A DNA stretch of 49,806 nt from Azohydromonas australica DSM 1124 (GTDB lineage Bacteria > Pseudomonadota > Gammaproteobacteria > Burkholderiales > Burkholderiaceae_C), in NCBI RefSeq assembly GCF_000430725.1, contig NZ_AUMO01000065.1, positions 12,292-62,097 of the forward strand, read 5' to 3'. Within the stretch, counting starts at the first letter, position 1. Each line of letters begins with the position of its first letter. A program made the position numbers and the translations under genes. The notes beneath the pieces were generated by a model. It saw only the letters and a program-made list of their open reading frames with translations. It was not told the DNA's origin and searched no databases. This document shows, piece after piece, positions 17,878-25,887 of this stretch.

Positions 17878-17909
17878 AGGCGCGCCCGGGCCGCGCGGGT
17901 CGGCCAGCC

Positions 17910-20084
17910 TTAGAAATCCACCTGCACCGAGGCACGCAGCGTGCGCGGCGCCATGGGGTACAGGTAGATGTGGCCGTACTGGTAAGGCGACTCGCGCCAG
18001 GCGCGGCGGTCGAAAGCGTTGTCCACGCCGGCGCGCCAGGTCAGCTGCGTGTTGCCGTCCAGTCGCTGGGTGTAGCGCGCCGCCAGGTCCACGCGCGCCC
18101 AGCCGCCGATGCGCGGGCTGTCGGCCGTGGGCAGCAACGTGCGGTCACCCTCGTAGACCAGCCAGCCCTGCAGGTTCAGGCCGGGTAGGGCGCCCACGTC
18201 GTGGCCGGCCATCAGGCGCAGGGTGTGCGACGGGACGTTGGGCGGGCGCTGGCCGTTGCGGCTGGAATCGGCGCCATCTTCATAGCGGGCACGCAGCGCC
18301 ATGGCGCTGGCAGCGAATTGCCAGGCACCGGCACGGCGTTCCAGCACGGCCTCCAGGCCGCGGTGGCGCTGGCTGCCGTCCACGAAGTAGTCGGTGCCGG
18401 TGTCGGTCACCACTGGGCGGTCGATGTCGAAGGCTGCCAGGGTCCATTGCACATCCAGCGGACCACGGCCCTTGACGCCGATTTCGGTCTGGCGGCTCTT
18501 CACTGCCGGCAGCGCCGCGCCATGACGGGTGTAGTCGGGCAGGTTGGGCGTTACGAAGGACTCGATGCCCTGACCCCAGCTCACGTAGACAAGGTGCTGC
18601 GGCGCAAAGGCATAGCTCACCGCCGCCCACGGTGTGGTGAAGGACTGGTTGTAGTCGGTGGGTAGAATAAAGCCATCGGTGCTTGTAGTGCCGCGCGACA
18701 ACCGCGTGTGGCGCAGGCCCAGCCATCCGCTCAACCGCTCTGTGATCTTGACGGCATCGCGCACATAGAACTCGGTGGAGCGCTCGTCGCGGTTGGTGTT
18801 CCCGTAGAGGGCGGCTGGTTTGGCCTGGGTAGGTGGCAGCAAGCCGTAAACATTGCCGTTGCCAGCGAAGTTGTAGGTTTGGTTTTGGAAGCGGCTTTCA
18901 AAGCGCGTGAACAGCACGCCGGCTGTGACTTGATGCTCGATGCCACCGGTGGCCAAACCTCCGGACAACGAGAAGTCCAGCGCATCGCTGCGCCGGCGCT
19001 CGTTCTCACTTCGGAAGTCGTAGTAGTTGAAGTTGCCGTTAGCGCAATAACGATCGAACTCGATGGGTGGGTCTATTTCGTCGCCTTGAGCGTCAACGAG
19101 ACTGCAGTGCGAGGCATAGGCCAGCCGGTCGTCGGTCTTGAGCCGCTGCGTCATCGCATGGGCCGTGGCCTTCCAGCCACTGCCAAGCTTCTGCGTCAGC
19201 CGCACCGAGGCGGTGTTGTTGTTGAACACCACCGGCTGCGACCAGGGCTGGTTGTTGAGGTTCAGGCGCGGGTCGAAGGCGTGCGCGTCAGGCACCACCG
19301 GGCCGAGCATGCTCAGGCCCGGCACGCTGGGCTGCGACTGGCGGCCGTGCTCGACCTCCACCTCCAGCAGCGTGTCGCGCGTGAGCTTCACGTCGCCGGC
19401 CAGGGCCAGCAGCTGGCGCTCGCCGTGGAGGCTGTAGGTCTGCGGGCGCAGCCGCTCGGCGGCGACGTTCAGGCGCAAACCGTAGCGCTCGTCCTCGCCG
19501 AAGCGCTGCGACAGGTCTGCCGCGGCCGTCACGGTGCCGTTCTCGCGCCAACCGAGGAAGGCGCTGCGCACTGTGCGGTCAGGACGCTTGACCGTGTAGT
19601 TCACCAGCCCGCCGGGCGCGCTGGTGCCGGCCTGGATGCCGCTGGTGCCCTTAAGCAGCTCGATGCCGGCCTTGTTCTCCAGGCCAATCACGGTCTCGCC
19701 GTTGATCGGCAAGCCGTCGCGCCGGTAGTTGAAGCGGTTGTCCAGCACGTACCCGCGCGCGCTCAGGTTGCCGTAGTAGCCCTCGGGGTTGTAGGCGTCG
19801 GAGAAGGAGGCGTCCAGCCGCGTGAGGTCGCGCAGGTCGCGCGCGCCCGTGTCCTGCAGCTGCGCCTCGCCCACCACGCGCGCGCTGATCGGCGTGGAGG
19901 ACAGCGGCTGGTTGCCGAAGCCGCTGACTGCCGGCGCCGGGGTGCGGCCGGTGACGGTGATGGTGGTCGTGGTAGCCGGCGCGGCGGCGTCCTGCGCCAG
20001 CGCGGGCAGCGAGAACGTCAGGGCGGCCGCGGCGGCCAGGGGAGATAGCGCGAACAGGGCGCGCGGGTGGGTGCGATGGGCCAT
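17910..20084 (-). CDS. TonB-dependent outer-membrane receptor, probably for thiamine or a precursor
   Basis: This 724-residue receptor has a signal peptide cleaved after ALA (about residue 30), a TonB box-like TTITVTG (39-45), a plug domain (about 55-165; LNARGYVLDN-like segment NLSARGYVLDNRF, GLENKAGIELLKGTSGIQAGTSAPGGLVNYTVKRP) and a beta-barrel ending in Phe724 as expected. It lacks an N-terminal STN signalling domain, so it should not control a sigma factor. By homology alone it would be called a siderophore receptor (FhuE/FpvA-like). A TPP riboswitch directly upstream suggests the cargo is thiamine or a thiamine precursor. The middle of the gene (about 18660-19110) is clearly less GC-rich than its flanks. 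Confidence 0.9.
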   Translation of the reverse strand: MAHRTHPRALFALSPLAAAAALTFSLPALAQDAAAPATTTTITVTGRTPAPAVSGFGNQPLSSTPISARVVGEAQLQDTGARDLRDLTRLDASFSDAYNPEGYYGNLSARGYVLDNRFNYRRDGLPINGETVIGLENKAGIELLKGTSGIQAGTSAPGGLVNYTVKRPDRTVRSAFLGWRENGTVTAAADLSQRFGEDERYGLRLNVAAERLRPQTYSLHGERQLLALAGDVKLTRDTLLEVEVEHGRQSQPSVPGLSMLGPVVPDAHAFDPRLNLNNQPWSQPVVFNNNTASVRLTQKLGSGWKATAHAMTQRLKTDDRLAYASHCSLVDAQGDEIDPPIEFDRYCANGNFNYYDFRSENERRRSDALDFSLSGGLATGGIEHQVTAGVLFTRFESRFQNQTYNFAGNGNVYGLLPPTQAKPAALYGNTNRDERSTEFYVRDAVKITERLSGWLGLRHTRLSRGTTSTDGFILPTDYNQSFTTPWAAVSYAFAPQHLVYVSWGQGIESFVTPNLPDYTRHGAALPAVKSRQTEIGVKGRGPLDVQWTLAAFDIDRPVVTDTGTDYFVDGSQRHRGLEAVLERRAGAWQFAASAMALRARYEDGADSSRNGQRPPNVPSHTLRLMAGHDVGALPGLNLQGWLVYEGDRTLLPTADSPRIGGWARVDLAARYTQRLDGNTQLTWRAGVDNAFDRRAWRESPYQYGHIYLYPMAPRTLRASVQVDF

Positions 20085-20120
20085 CGGTGTACAGCAGTGC
20101 CGCGACAGGGCCGCACGGCC

Positions 20121-20137
20121 GCCGCAAGGACTGCGGC
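20121..20137 (-). promoter_or_regulatory. Possible expression-platform hairpin of the TPP riboswitch
   Basis: Just after the aptamer, on the minus strand, GCCGCA and TGCGGC form a 6-base-pair stem with loop GTCCT, ending 36 bases before the receptor ATG. There is no T-run, so if it takes part in control it is more likely by affecting translation than by intrinsic termination. No clear Shine-Dalgarno sequence is seen in the leader. Confidence 0.4.
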
Positions 20138-20145
20138 ATCCGGAA

Positions 20146-20234
20146 GCTTCCCTGCGCGAGGATTACCTCAATCAGGTTCAAGGGGACTCTCTCAGCCGGG
20201 CCGTCGAACGGCCCAGCACCCCCAGCGAAGAAGC
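20146..20234 (-). ncRNA. TPP riboswitch (THI element) aptamer
   Basis: Read on the minus strand, the leader carries the conserved THI-box elements in order: GGGGGTGC, a GGGCCGT/ACGGCCC helix, CTGAGA, AACCTGAT, GGTAAT, and GCGCAGGGAA. The closing helix P1 pairs GCTTC (20230-20234) with GAAGC (20146-20150). This order and these bases are diagnostic of the thiamine pyrophosphate aptamer. A -10-like GATAAT lies just upstream at 20238-20243. The element ends about 60 bases before the start codon of the TonB-dependent receptor and is on the same strand. Confidence 0.95.
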
Positions 20235-20331
20235 CCGGATTATCGCGGTTGCCCCCGGCGCCGCTGTGGCTCGCGGGCCACGGACGGCCGCACCCGCGAC
20301 GCGGCCATGGCTTGCCAGCGCCCCATGAAAA

Positions 20332-20350
20332 AGGCCCGCAGTGCGGGCCT
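20332..20350 (-). terminator. Intrinsic terminator after the ferredoxin-NADP reductase gene
   Basis: AGGCCCGC (20332-20339) and GCGGGCCT (20343-20350) form a stem with a 3-base loop; on the minus strand it is followed by TTTTTC. It lies 26 bases beyond the reductase stop and ends the minus-strand sulfur-region transcript. Confidence 0.88.
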
Positions 20351-20376
20351 CTCTGGGAGTGGGCTGGCGGGGAAGC

Positions 20377-21483
20377 TCAGTCGAACACCGGCGTTTCCAC
20401 GCCCAGCACCTTGTGCAGCTTGGGGCTGGTGGTCGTGTACTGCAGGTGCACGCGCTTCTCCGGGAAGATGTAGGGCACGGCGCCGAAGGCGGCCAGCGCG
20501 GCCTCGTGGAAGCCCGACAGGATCAGCTTCTTCTTGCCCGGGTAGGTGTTGACGTCACCCACGGCGAAGATGCCCGGCACGCTCGTCTGGAACTTCTCGG
20601 TGTCCACGACGATCTGCTTGCGCTCCAGGGCCAGGCCCCAGTCGGCGATGGGGCCGAGCTTGGGCGACAGGCCGAAGAACACCAGCAGCATGTCCATCGG
20701 CACCACGCGCGTGACGCCGTCGCCGCCGGTGACCTTCACGCCCGTGAGCGTCTGGCCGTCGGCGCTGGTGTCGATGCCCGTGATCTGGCCGACGATGAAC
20801 TGCATCTCGTAGGCGTCGCACAGCTCCTTCATCTTGGCCACCGAGGCCGGCGCGGCGCGGAAGCCGTCGCGGCGGTGGATCAGGATGACGCTCTCGGCCT
20901 TGTTCGGGCCGTCCTGCGCGAAGTTCAGCGCCCAGTCCAGCGCGGAGTCGCCACCGCCCACGATCACCAGGTTCTTGCCGGCGAACTGCGCGGGGTTCTT
21001 GACGCGGTAGAAAACCTGCTTGTCGTTGAAGGCGTCCAGCCCTTCGACCTTGAGCGTGCGCGGCTGGAACGAGCCCACGCCGCCGGCGATGAAGATCGTC
21101 TTGGTCAGGAAGCGCGTGCCCTTGCTGGTCTCGACGTAGAAGCGGCCGTCGTCCTGCTTCTGCACCGTGGTGACTTCCTGGCCCAGGTGGAAGGTCGCGC
21201 CGAAGGGCTCGATCTGCTTGAGCAGGTTGTCGGTGAGCTCCTTGCCGGTGCACATCGGCACGGCCGGGATGTCATAGATCGGCTTGTCCGGATACAGCTC
21301 GATGCACTGGCCGCCGGGGTAGGCCAGCGAGTCGATGATGTGGCACTTAATCTCCAGCAGGCCGAGCTCGAAGACCTGGAACAGGCCGCAGGGGCCGGCG
21401 CCCACGATCACGGCATCGGTTTCGATCGGGCCGTCGTGGCCAGCCGCCGTCTTGGCGACTTCGTCGTTCAGTTGGGGTTCCAT
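20377..21483 (-). CDS. Ferredoxin-NADP+ reductase, thioredoxin-reductase-like type
   Basis: This 368-residue flavoprotein belongs to the YumC-type FNR family, which exchanges electrons between NADPH and ferredoxin. It has an FAD motif ([16 protein letters not shown], about residues 26-41), PGGQC without the CxxC redox pair of thioredoxin reductase, and an NADPH motif ([14 protein letters not shown], about 173-186). The C-terminal [18 protein letters not shown] matches the family. It sits 12 bases after the ferredoxin gene, so the two form a natural redox pair. Their place next to the sulfite-reductase cluster suggests they supply it with electrons; that is inference. Confidence 0.92.
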   Translation of the reverse strand: MEPQLNDEVAKTAAGHDGPIETDAVIVGAGPCGLFQVFELGLLEIKCHIIDSLAYPGGQCIELYPDKPIYDIPAVPMCTGKELTDNLLKQIEPFGATFHLGQEVTTVQKQDDGRFYVETSKGTRFLTKTIFIAGGVGSFQPRTLKVEGLDAFNDKQVFYRVKNPAQFAGKNLVIVGGGDSALDWALNFAQDGPNKAESVILIHRRDGFRAAPASVAKMKELCDAYEMQFIVGQITGIDTSADGQTLTGVKVTGGDGVTRVVPMDMLLVFFGLSPKLGPIADWGLALERKQIVVDTEKFQTSVPGIFAVGDVNTYPGKKKLILSGFHEAALAAFGAVPYIFPEKRVHLQYTTTSPKLHKVLGVETPVFD

Positions 21484-21495
21484 CGTCGTCTGGGA

Positions 21496-21819
21496 TTACT
21501 TCTTGAGTTCCGGCAGCTTGCCGGTGCGGTCCTTCCACTCCTCGGCATCAGGCAGCGGCTCCTTGCGCTTGGTGATGCTGGGCCACTGCTTGGCGAGCTG
21601 TGCGTTCAGCGCAATGAACTGCTGCTGGTCGGCCGGCACGTCCTCCTCGGGCAGGATGGCGTTGACCGGGCACTCGGGAATGCAGACCGCGCAATCGATG
21701 CACTCGTCCGGGTCGATCGTCAGGAAGTTCGGGCCTTCCCGGAAGCAGTCCACGGGGCACACATCGACGCAGTCGGTGTACTTGCAGCGGATGCACGATT
21801 CGGTGACGACGTGGGTCAT
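21496..21819 (-). CDS. fdxA: Seven-iron ferredoxin FdxA
   Basis: This 107-residue ferredoxin has two Fe-S sites. Cys9, Cys17 and Cys50 would hold a 3Fe-4S cluster; Cys21, Cys40, Cys43 and Cys46 would hold a 4Fe-4S cluster. The long C-terminal tail ending [11 protein letters not shown] is typical of FdxA in Proteobacteria. The start at 21817-21819 was taken because the family begins MTHVVTE; the frame stays open upstream. It is followed 12 bases later by the FNR gene and preceded by cobA at 75 bases. I see no Shine-Dalgarno in front of it. Confidence 0.95.
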   Translation of the reverse strand: MTHVVTESCIRCKYTDCVDVCPVDCFREGPNFLTIDPDECIDCAVCIPECPVNAILPEEDVPADQQQFIALNAQLAKQWPSITKRKEPLPDAEEWKDRTGKLPELKK

Positions 21820-21894
21820 GACTTTTGGAGTAGGAGGGGTTGAACGCACGGCCGAAACGGAATGGCCGCTGCGAAATTCGGAAAAACGATGATT

Positions 21895-22656
21895 TTAAGG
21901 CCTGGGGGTTTCCACTGAAACCTGCGCTACATCAAGCGCGTCGTCGCGAGCAGTCTCGACTTCGTCCAGCACCGCCGCGCCTGCGCCCACGATGACCACC
22001 GTGGGCCGGCCCGCGTGCAGCACGGTGGCCTCGGCCAGCGTGTCCACGCGGTGCACGCTGGCACGCTCTTCGGCCGTGCCGGCGGCCGAGACCACGCTCA
22101 CGGCCTCGCCGCCCGGCCAGCCCGCGTCCAGCAGCCGCTGCGACAGCGCCGCCAGCGCCTGGCCGGCCATGTAGAAGACCTCGGTGTCGGCGCTGCGGCT
22201 GGCGCGCAGCGTGCCCGCGCGCGTCATGGCCGTGCTCAGGCTCACGTTGCGCCCGCGCCCGCGGCGCGTGAGCGGCCGCTGCGTCGCTGCCGCCGCCGCC
22301 ATCGCCGCGGTCACGCCAGGCACCACTTCGCTCTCGATGCCCGCGGCCCGCAGCGCCAGCAGCTCTTCTTCCAGCCGGCCGAAGATGCTCGGGTCGCCGC
22401 CCTTGAGCCGCGCCACCAGCGCGTGCCGCTGCGCCTGCTCCACCAGCAGCGCGTTGATGCGCGCCTGGCCGGTGCTGTCGCGGTAGCCGCGCTTGCCCAC
22501 GTCCAGCCACTGCGCCTGCGGCGCGAGCGCGCGCAGCGCGGGATCGGTGAGCGCGTCGTAGAGCACGACCTGCGCCGTGGCCAGCCGCTGCGCGCCGCGC
22601 ACGGTGATGAGATCCGCTGCGCCGGGGCCGGCGCCGATGAAGACCACCCGGCCCAT
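21895..22656 (-). CDS. cobA: Uroporphyrinogen-III C-methyltransferase (stand-alone)
   Basis: This 253-residue SAM-dependent enzyme methylates uroporphyrinogen III at C2 and C7 to give precorrin-2, the branch point to siroheme. The tetrapyrrole methylase motifs are clear: GAGPGAADLITVRGAQRL at the N-terminus, YDALTDP, ARLKGGDPSIFGR and EVVPGVTAA. It lacks the CysG N-terminal dehydrogenase/ferrochelatase domain, so those steps must be coded elsewhere. Siroheme is the cofactor of CysI, which explains its place 15 bases after cysH in the sulfur cluster. An alternative label is cysG-like. Confidence 0.94.
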   Translation of the reverse strand: MGRVVFIGAGPGAADLITVRGAQRLATAQVVLYDALTDPALRALAPQAQWLDVGKRGYRDSTGQARINALLVEQAQRHALVARLKGGDPSIFGRLEEELLALRAAGIESEVVPGVTAAMAAAAATQRPLTRRGRGRNVSLSTAMTRAGTLRASRSADTEVFYMAGQALAALSQRLLDAGWPGGEAVSVVSAAGTAEERASVHRVDTLAEATVLHAGRPTVVIVGAGAAVLDEVETARDDALDVAQVSVETPRP

Positions 22657-22671
22657 CAGCTCAGTGCGGCC

Positions 22672-23400
22672 TCAGGCCGGCAGCGGGCTCTGCTTCACGT
22701 GCAGCCCGCATTCCTTGGCCGACTCGTCCTCCCACCACCAGCGACCGGCGCGGAAGGGCTCGCCCAGCGAGATGGCCCGGGTGCACGGCGCGCAGCCGAT
22801 GCTGGGGAAGAAATCGTCGTGCAGCGCGTTGTAGGGCACCTCGTGCAGCTTGATGTAGTGCCACACGTCGCCCCAGGTCCAGTCGGCCAGCGGGTTGAAC
22901 TTCACCCGGCCCTTGTCGTCCTGGTCCTCGAACGGGACGCTGCCGCGGTTGTCCGACTGCTCGCGGCGCATGCCGGTGACCCAGGCGTCGCGCTCGGCCA
23001 GCATGCGCGACAGCGGCTCCAGCTTGCGCACGCCGCAGCAGCCCTTGCGCAGCTGCACGCTCTCGTACATGGCGCGCTCGCCGTGGCGGCCCACGAACTC
23101 GATCACGGCTTCCTGCACCGGGCGGTACACCTCGACCTCGATGCCGTAGCGCTCGCGGATGCGCGGCAGCACCGCCAGCGTCTCGGCATGCAGCACGCCG
23201 GTGTCCAGCGTGCCCAGCGCGATGGGCAGCTGGTGGCGGCCGATCAGGTCCGTCAGGACCATGTCCTCGGCGCCCAGGCTGTTGGCCAGCACGACGCGGC
23301 CGGGGAAACGCTCGGCGGCGTCGCGCAGCAGGTCCAGGGCACGGGCGACCTTGGACTCGAAGTCAGCGCTGGGACGGGCATGCAGGTCGATGGCGCTCAT
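22672..23400 (-). CDS. cysH: Adenylyl-sulfate reductase, Fe-S type (CysH family)
   Basis: This 242-residue enzyme reduces activated sulfate to sulfite in assimilation. The substrate loop is NSLGAEDMVL (residues 40-49). Cys121-Cys122 and Cys203/Cys206 give the CC...CxxC set that binds a 4Fe-4S cluster, which marks APS reductases rather than PAPS-only enzymes like that of E. coli. The catalytic Cys is Cys231 in KECGLH. It uses thioredoxin as reductant in the family. It lies 5 bases after the DUF934 gene and before cobA. The sulfate-activating genes cysDN, often next to it in Burkholderiales, are not in this cluster. Confidence 0.95.
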   Translation of the reverse strand: MSAIDLHARPSADFESKVARALDLLRDAAERFPGRVVLANSLGAEDMVLTDLIGRHQLPIALGTLDTGVLHAETLAVLPRIRERYGIEVEVYRPVQEAVIEFVGRHGERAMYESVQLRKGCCGVRKLEPLSRMLAERDAWVTGMRREQSDNRGSVPFEDQDDKGRVKFNPLADWTWGDVWHYIKLHEVPYNALHDDFFPSIGCAPCTRAISLGEPFRAGRWWWEDESAKECGLHVKQSPLPA

Positions 23401-23405
23401 GGCAA

Positions 23406-23912
23406 TCAGCTCCGGACGTAAGGCTGCGATTCGTTGCGGGCGAACAGCGGCTGCGGATGCACCGTGTCGCCCTGGTAGTGGCCGCCGAAGAAGCCCAGCG
23501 CGCGGCGCGCGGACTCGATCTTCTGGTCGCCGCGCAGCTGCGCGGCGTCGAAGCCGGTGCGCTGCAGCAGCGGCAGCATGTCCACCAGCACCTCGCCGGT
23601 GGCGCGGATCTCGCCCTTGTAGGCGTAGCGCGTGCGCAGCAGGCGGGCCTGCGAGTAGGCACGGCCGTCCACCCACTTCGGGAACTTCAGCGCCACCAGC
23701 GCCAGCCGCGGCAGGTCCTCGGTCAGGTCTTCCACGTCGGCATCGTTGGGCAGCATCACGCCCACCGCCACGCCCTGCGGCCACTCGGCGCGCACGGCGT
23801 GCCACTGCTCCAGCGTCAGCAGCCGGTGCGGCGCGGGGGAGGGGTGCGACTGCGGGCCGTCCTCGCCCTGGACCTGCTGCCAGCGGTCGTTCTGGGAATC
23901 GATGAATTTCAT
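23406..23912 (-). CDS. DUF934 protein of the sulfite-reduction cluster
   Basis: This 168-residue protein belongs to DUF934, a family found almost always between cysI and cysH in Proteobacteria. Recognisable segments are LTLEQWHAVRAEWP, VGVMLPNDADVEDL, FPKWVDGRAYSQARLLR and YKGEIRATGEVLVDM. No cofactor motif or Cys pair is visible. The start at 23910-23912 (MKFIDSQNDRW) was chosen because it is the first Met of the conserved part and lies 29 bases after the cysI stop. Its role is not known; position argues for an accessory function in sulfite reduction. Confidence 0.9.
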   Translation of the reverse strand: MKFIDSQNDRWQQVQGEDGPQSHPSPAPHRLLTLEQWHAVRAEWPQGVAVGVMLPNDADVEDLTEDLPRLALVALKFPKWVDGRAYSQARLLRTRYAYKGEIRATGEVLVDMLPLLQRTGFDAAQLRGDQKIESARRALGFFGGHYQGDTVHPQPLFARNESQPYVRS

Positions 23913-23941
23913 GGGGTCCAAATTCCGAAGGCTTTTTGTTG

Positions 23942-25657
23942 TCAGGCAGGCACGGTTTCGCCACGCACGGCGGTGGCGCTGCGCACGGCGTCGGCGGCGG
24001 TCTTGAACGGGGCGATACCCAGGCGGCGCACGCTGTCGATGAAGCGCTCGCCCTCGGTGCGCTGGGCGCGGTAGGTGTCGATGATGGCCTCGATCACGTC
24101 CGTCACCTCGTCGGCGGCGAAGGACGGGCCGATGACCTTGCCGGCCACCGTCTTGCCCGAGAGCGCGGAGCCGTCGGAGCCGCCCAGCGTGATCTGGTAC
24201 CACTCGCTGCCGTCCTTGTCGACGCCGAGGATGCCGATGTGGCCGCTGTGGTGGTGGCCGCAGGAGTTGATGCAGCCGCTCATGTGCAGATCGATGTCAC
24301 CGATGTCCCACAGCTCGTCCAGGTCTTGGAAGCGCTCGGTGATCGCCGCAGCGACGGGGATGGAGCGCGCGTTGGCCAGGGCGCAGAAGTCGCCGCCGGG
24401 GCAGGCGATCATGTCGGTGAGCAGCCCGATGTTGGGCACGGCGAAGCCCGCGTCCTTGGCGGCGTGCCACACGGCGTAGAGGTCGGCCTCGCGCACCCAG
24501 GGCAGCAGCAGGTTCTGGTCGTGCGTCACGCGCAGCTCGCCCAGCGAGTAGCGGTCGGCCATGGTGGCCGCGGCATCCATCTGCGCCGAGGTGGTGTCGC
24601 CGGGGGCCTGGCCCACGCGCTTGAGCGACAGCGTCACGGCGCGGTAGCCGCTGACCTTGTGCGCGTGCACGTTGCGCTCCAGCCAGCGGGCGAAGGCCTG
24701 CTGCTGGTCGCCGTAGCGGCCGGCCTGGAAGCCGCCGGTGGCCGGGCGCACGCCCGCGGGCAGGGTGAAGTGGGCGGAGACGCGCTCGAGCTCGCGCAGC
24801 GGGATCAGGTGCGCGGCGCCTTCGGCGTCCACTTCCAGGATCTTGCGGAACTCCTCGTTGACGGCGTCGAAGAACTTCTGGCCCTCGGCCTTCACCAGGA
24901 TCTTGATGCGGGCCTTGTAGAGGTTGTCGCGGCGGCCGTAGCGGTTGTAGACGCGCACGATGGCCTCGATGTAGACGAGGATCTGCTGCCACGGCACGAA
25001 GGCGTTGATCTCCACCGCCACCACCGGCGTGCGGCCCATGCCGCCGCCCACGAACACCTTGAAGCCGACCTCGCCGGCCTCGTTCTTCACCAGCTGCAGG
25101 CCGATGTCATGCCACTGGATGGCGGCACGGTCCTCGGCGGCGCCAGTGATGGCGATCTTGAACTTGCGCGGCAGGAAGGCGAACTCGGGGTGCAGCGTGC
25201 TCCATTGGCGCAGCACTTCCGCGTAGGGGCGCGGGTCCACCGCCTCGTCCGGCGCGATGCCGGCCAGCGCGTCGGTGGTGATGTTGCGGATGCAGTTGCC
25301 GCTGGTCTGGATGCCGTGCATGTCCACTTCGGCCAGCAGCTCCATCACCTCGGCGGACTGGTGCAGCGGGATCCAGTTGTACTGGCAGTTCTGCCGCGTG
25401 GTGAAGTGGGCGTAGTCGCGGTCGTACTCGCGCGCGATGCGGGCGAGCTGGCGCAGCTGGCGGCTGTTGAGCTCGCCGTAGGGCACGGCCACGCGCAGCA
25501 TCGGCGCGTGACGCTGGATGTACCAGCCGTTCTGCAGCCGCAGCGGACGGAACTCGTCGTCCCCGAGCTCGCCGCGCAGGTTGCGCTCAAGCTGGTCGCG
25601 GAACTGCGCGGCGCGGGCGCGCACGAACTGGCGGTCGAATTCGGTGTACTTGTACAT
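23942..25657 (-). CDS. cysI: Sulfite reductase, siroheme/4Fe-4S hemoprotein
   Basis: This 571-residue nitrite/sulfite reductase catalyses the six-electron reduction of sulfite to sulfide. Cys419, Cys425, Cys462 and Cys466 (CPGGDFC and CINSC) bind the 4Fe-4S cluster and link it to siroheme. The ferredoxin-like repeat regions start at HAPMLRVAVPYGELNSRQLRQLA and THDQNLLLPWV. No flavoprotein partner CysJ is encoded nearby; a ferredoxin and FNR are found downstream instead, suggesting ferredoxin-linked reduction. It is the first gene of the minus-strand run 25657 to 20377 and is preceded by an AT-rich, dyad-rich regulatory region. Confidence 0.95.
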   Translation of the reverse strand: MYKYTEFDRQFVRARAAQFRDQLERNLRGELGDDEFRPLRLQNGWYIQRHAPMLRVAVPYGELNSRQLRQLARIAREYDRDYAHFTTRQNCQYNWIPLHQSAEVMELLAEVDMHGIQTSGNCIRNITTDALAGIAPDEAVDPRPYAEVLRQWSTLHPEFAFLPRKFKIAITGAAEDRAAIQWHDIGLQLVKNEAGEVGFKVFVGGGMGRTPVVAVEINAFVPWQQILVYIEAIVRVYNRYGRRDNLYKARIKILVKAEGQKFFDAVNEEFRKILEVDAEGAAHLIPLRELERVSAHFTLPAGVRPATGGFQAGRYGDQQQAFARWLERNVHAHKVSGYRAVTLSLKRVGQAPGDTTSAQMDAAATMADRYSLGELRVTHDQNLLLPWVREADLYAVWHAAKDAGFAVPNIGLLTDMIACPGGDFCALANARSIPVAAAITERFQDLDELWDIGDIDLHMSGCINSCGHHHSGHIGILGVDKDGSEWYQITLGGSDGSALSGKTVAGKVIGPSFAADEVTDVIEAIIDTYRAQRTEGERFIDSVRRLGIAPFKTAADAVRSATAVRGETVPA

Positions 25658-25785
25658 CTCGTGGATCGCTTTCTTCCGGTGGCTCTCTGCGCCGCGTGCT
25701 GCCCCGCGTGTAGAAGTGGACCGGCCCGGAATTTAGATGTTGTGCAGACGTAACACGCTGCTCGAAGCTGAACTGTAGGAACTGC

Positions 25786-25826
25786 CCTTATATTAAGGAA
25801 GAACAGAAAAGTTCTTTGCTTATAAG
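25786..25826. promoter_or_regulatory. AT-rich dyad cluster between cysI and the patatin gene
   Basis: Three inverted repeats follow each other: CCTTA-TAT-TAAGG (25786-25798), AAGAAC-six bases-GTTCTT (25799-25816) and CTTATAAG (25819-25826). TTAAGGAAG and TATAAGGAAG also form an imperfect direct repeat. The line 25801-25860 is about 38% GC by hand count, far below the surroundings. It sits 129-169 bases before cysI and 62-102 before the patatin gene. CysB is the usual activator of cysI genes, but its sites are loosely defined, so the binder is open. Confidence 0.6.
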
Positions 25827-25887
25827 GAAGTATAGCTATGAACTTGTGCCTGGGTGTTTCGGCAAGCACTTCTTAAAATCCGGCCTC

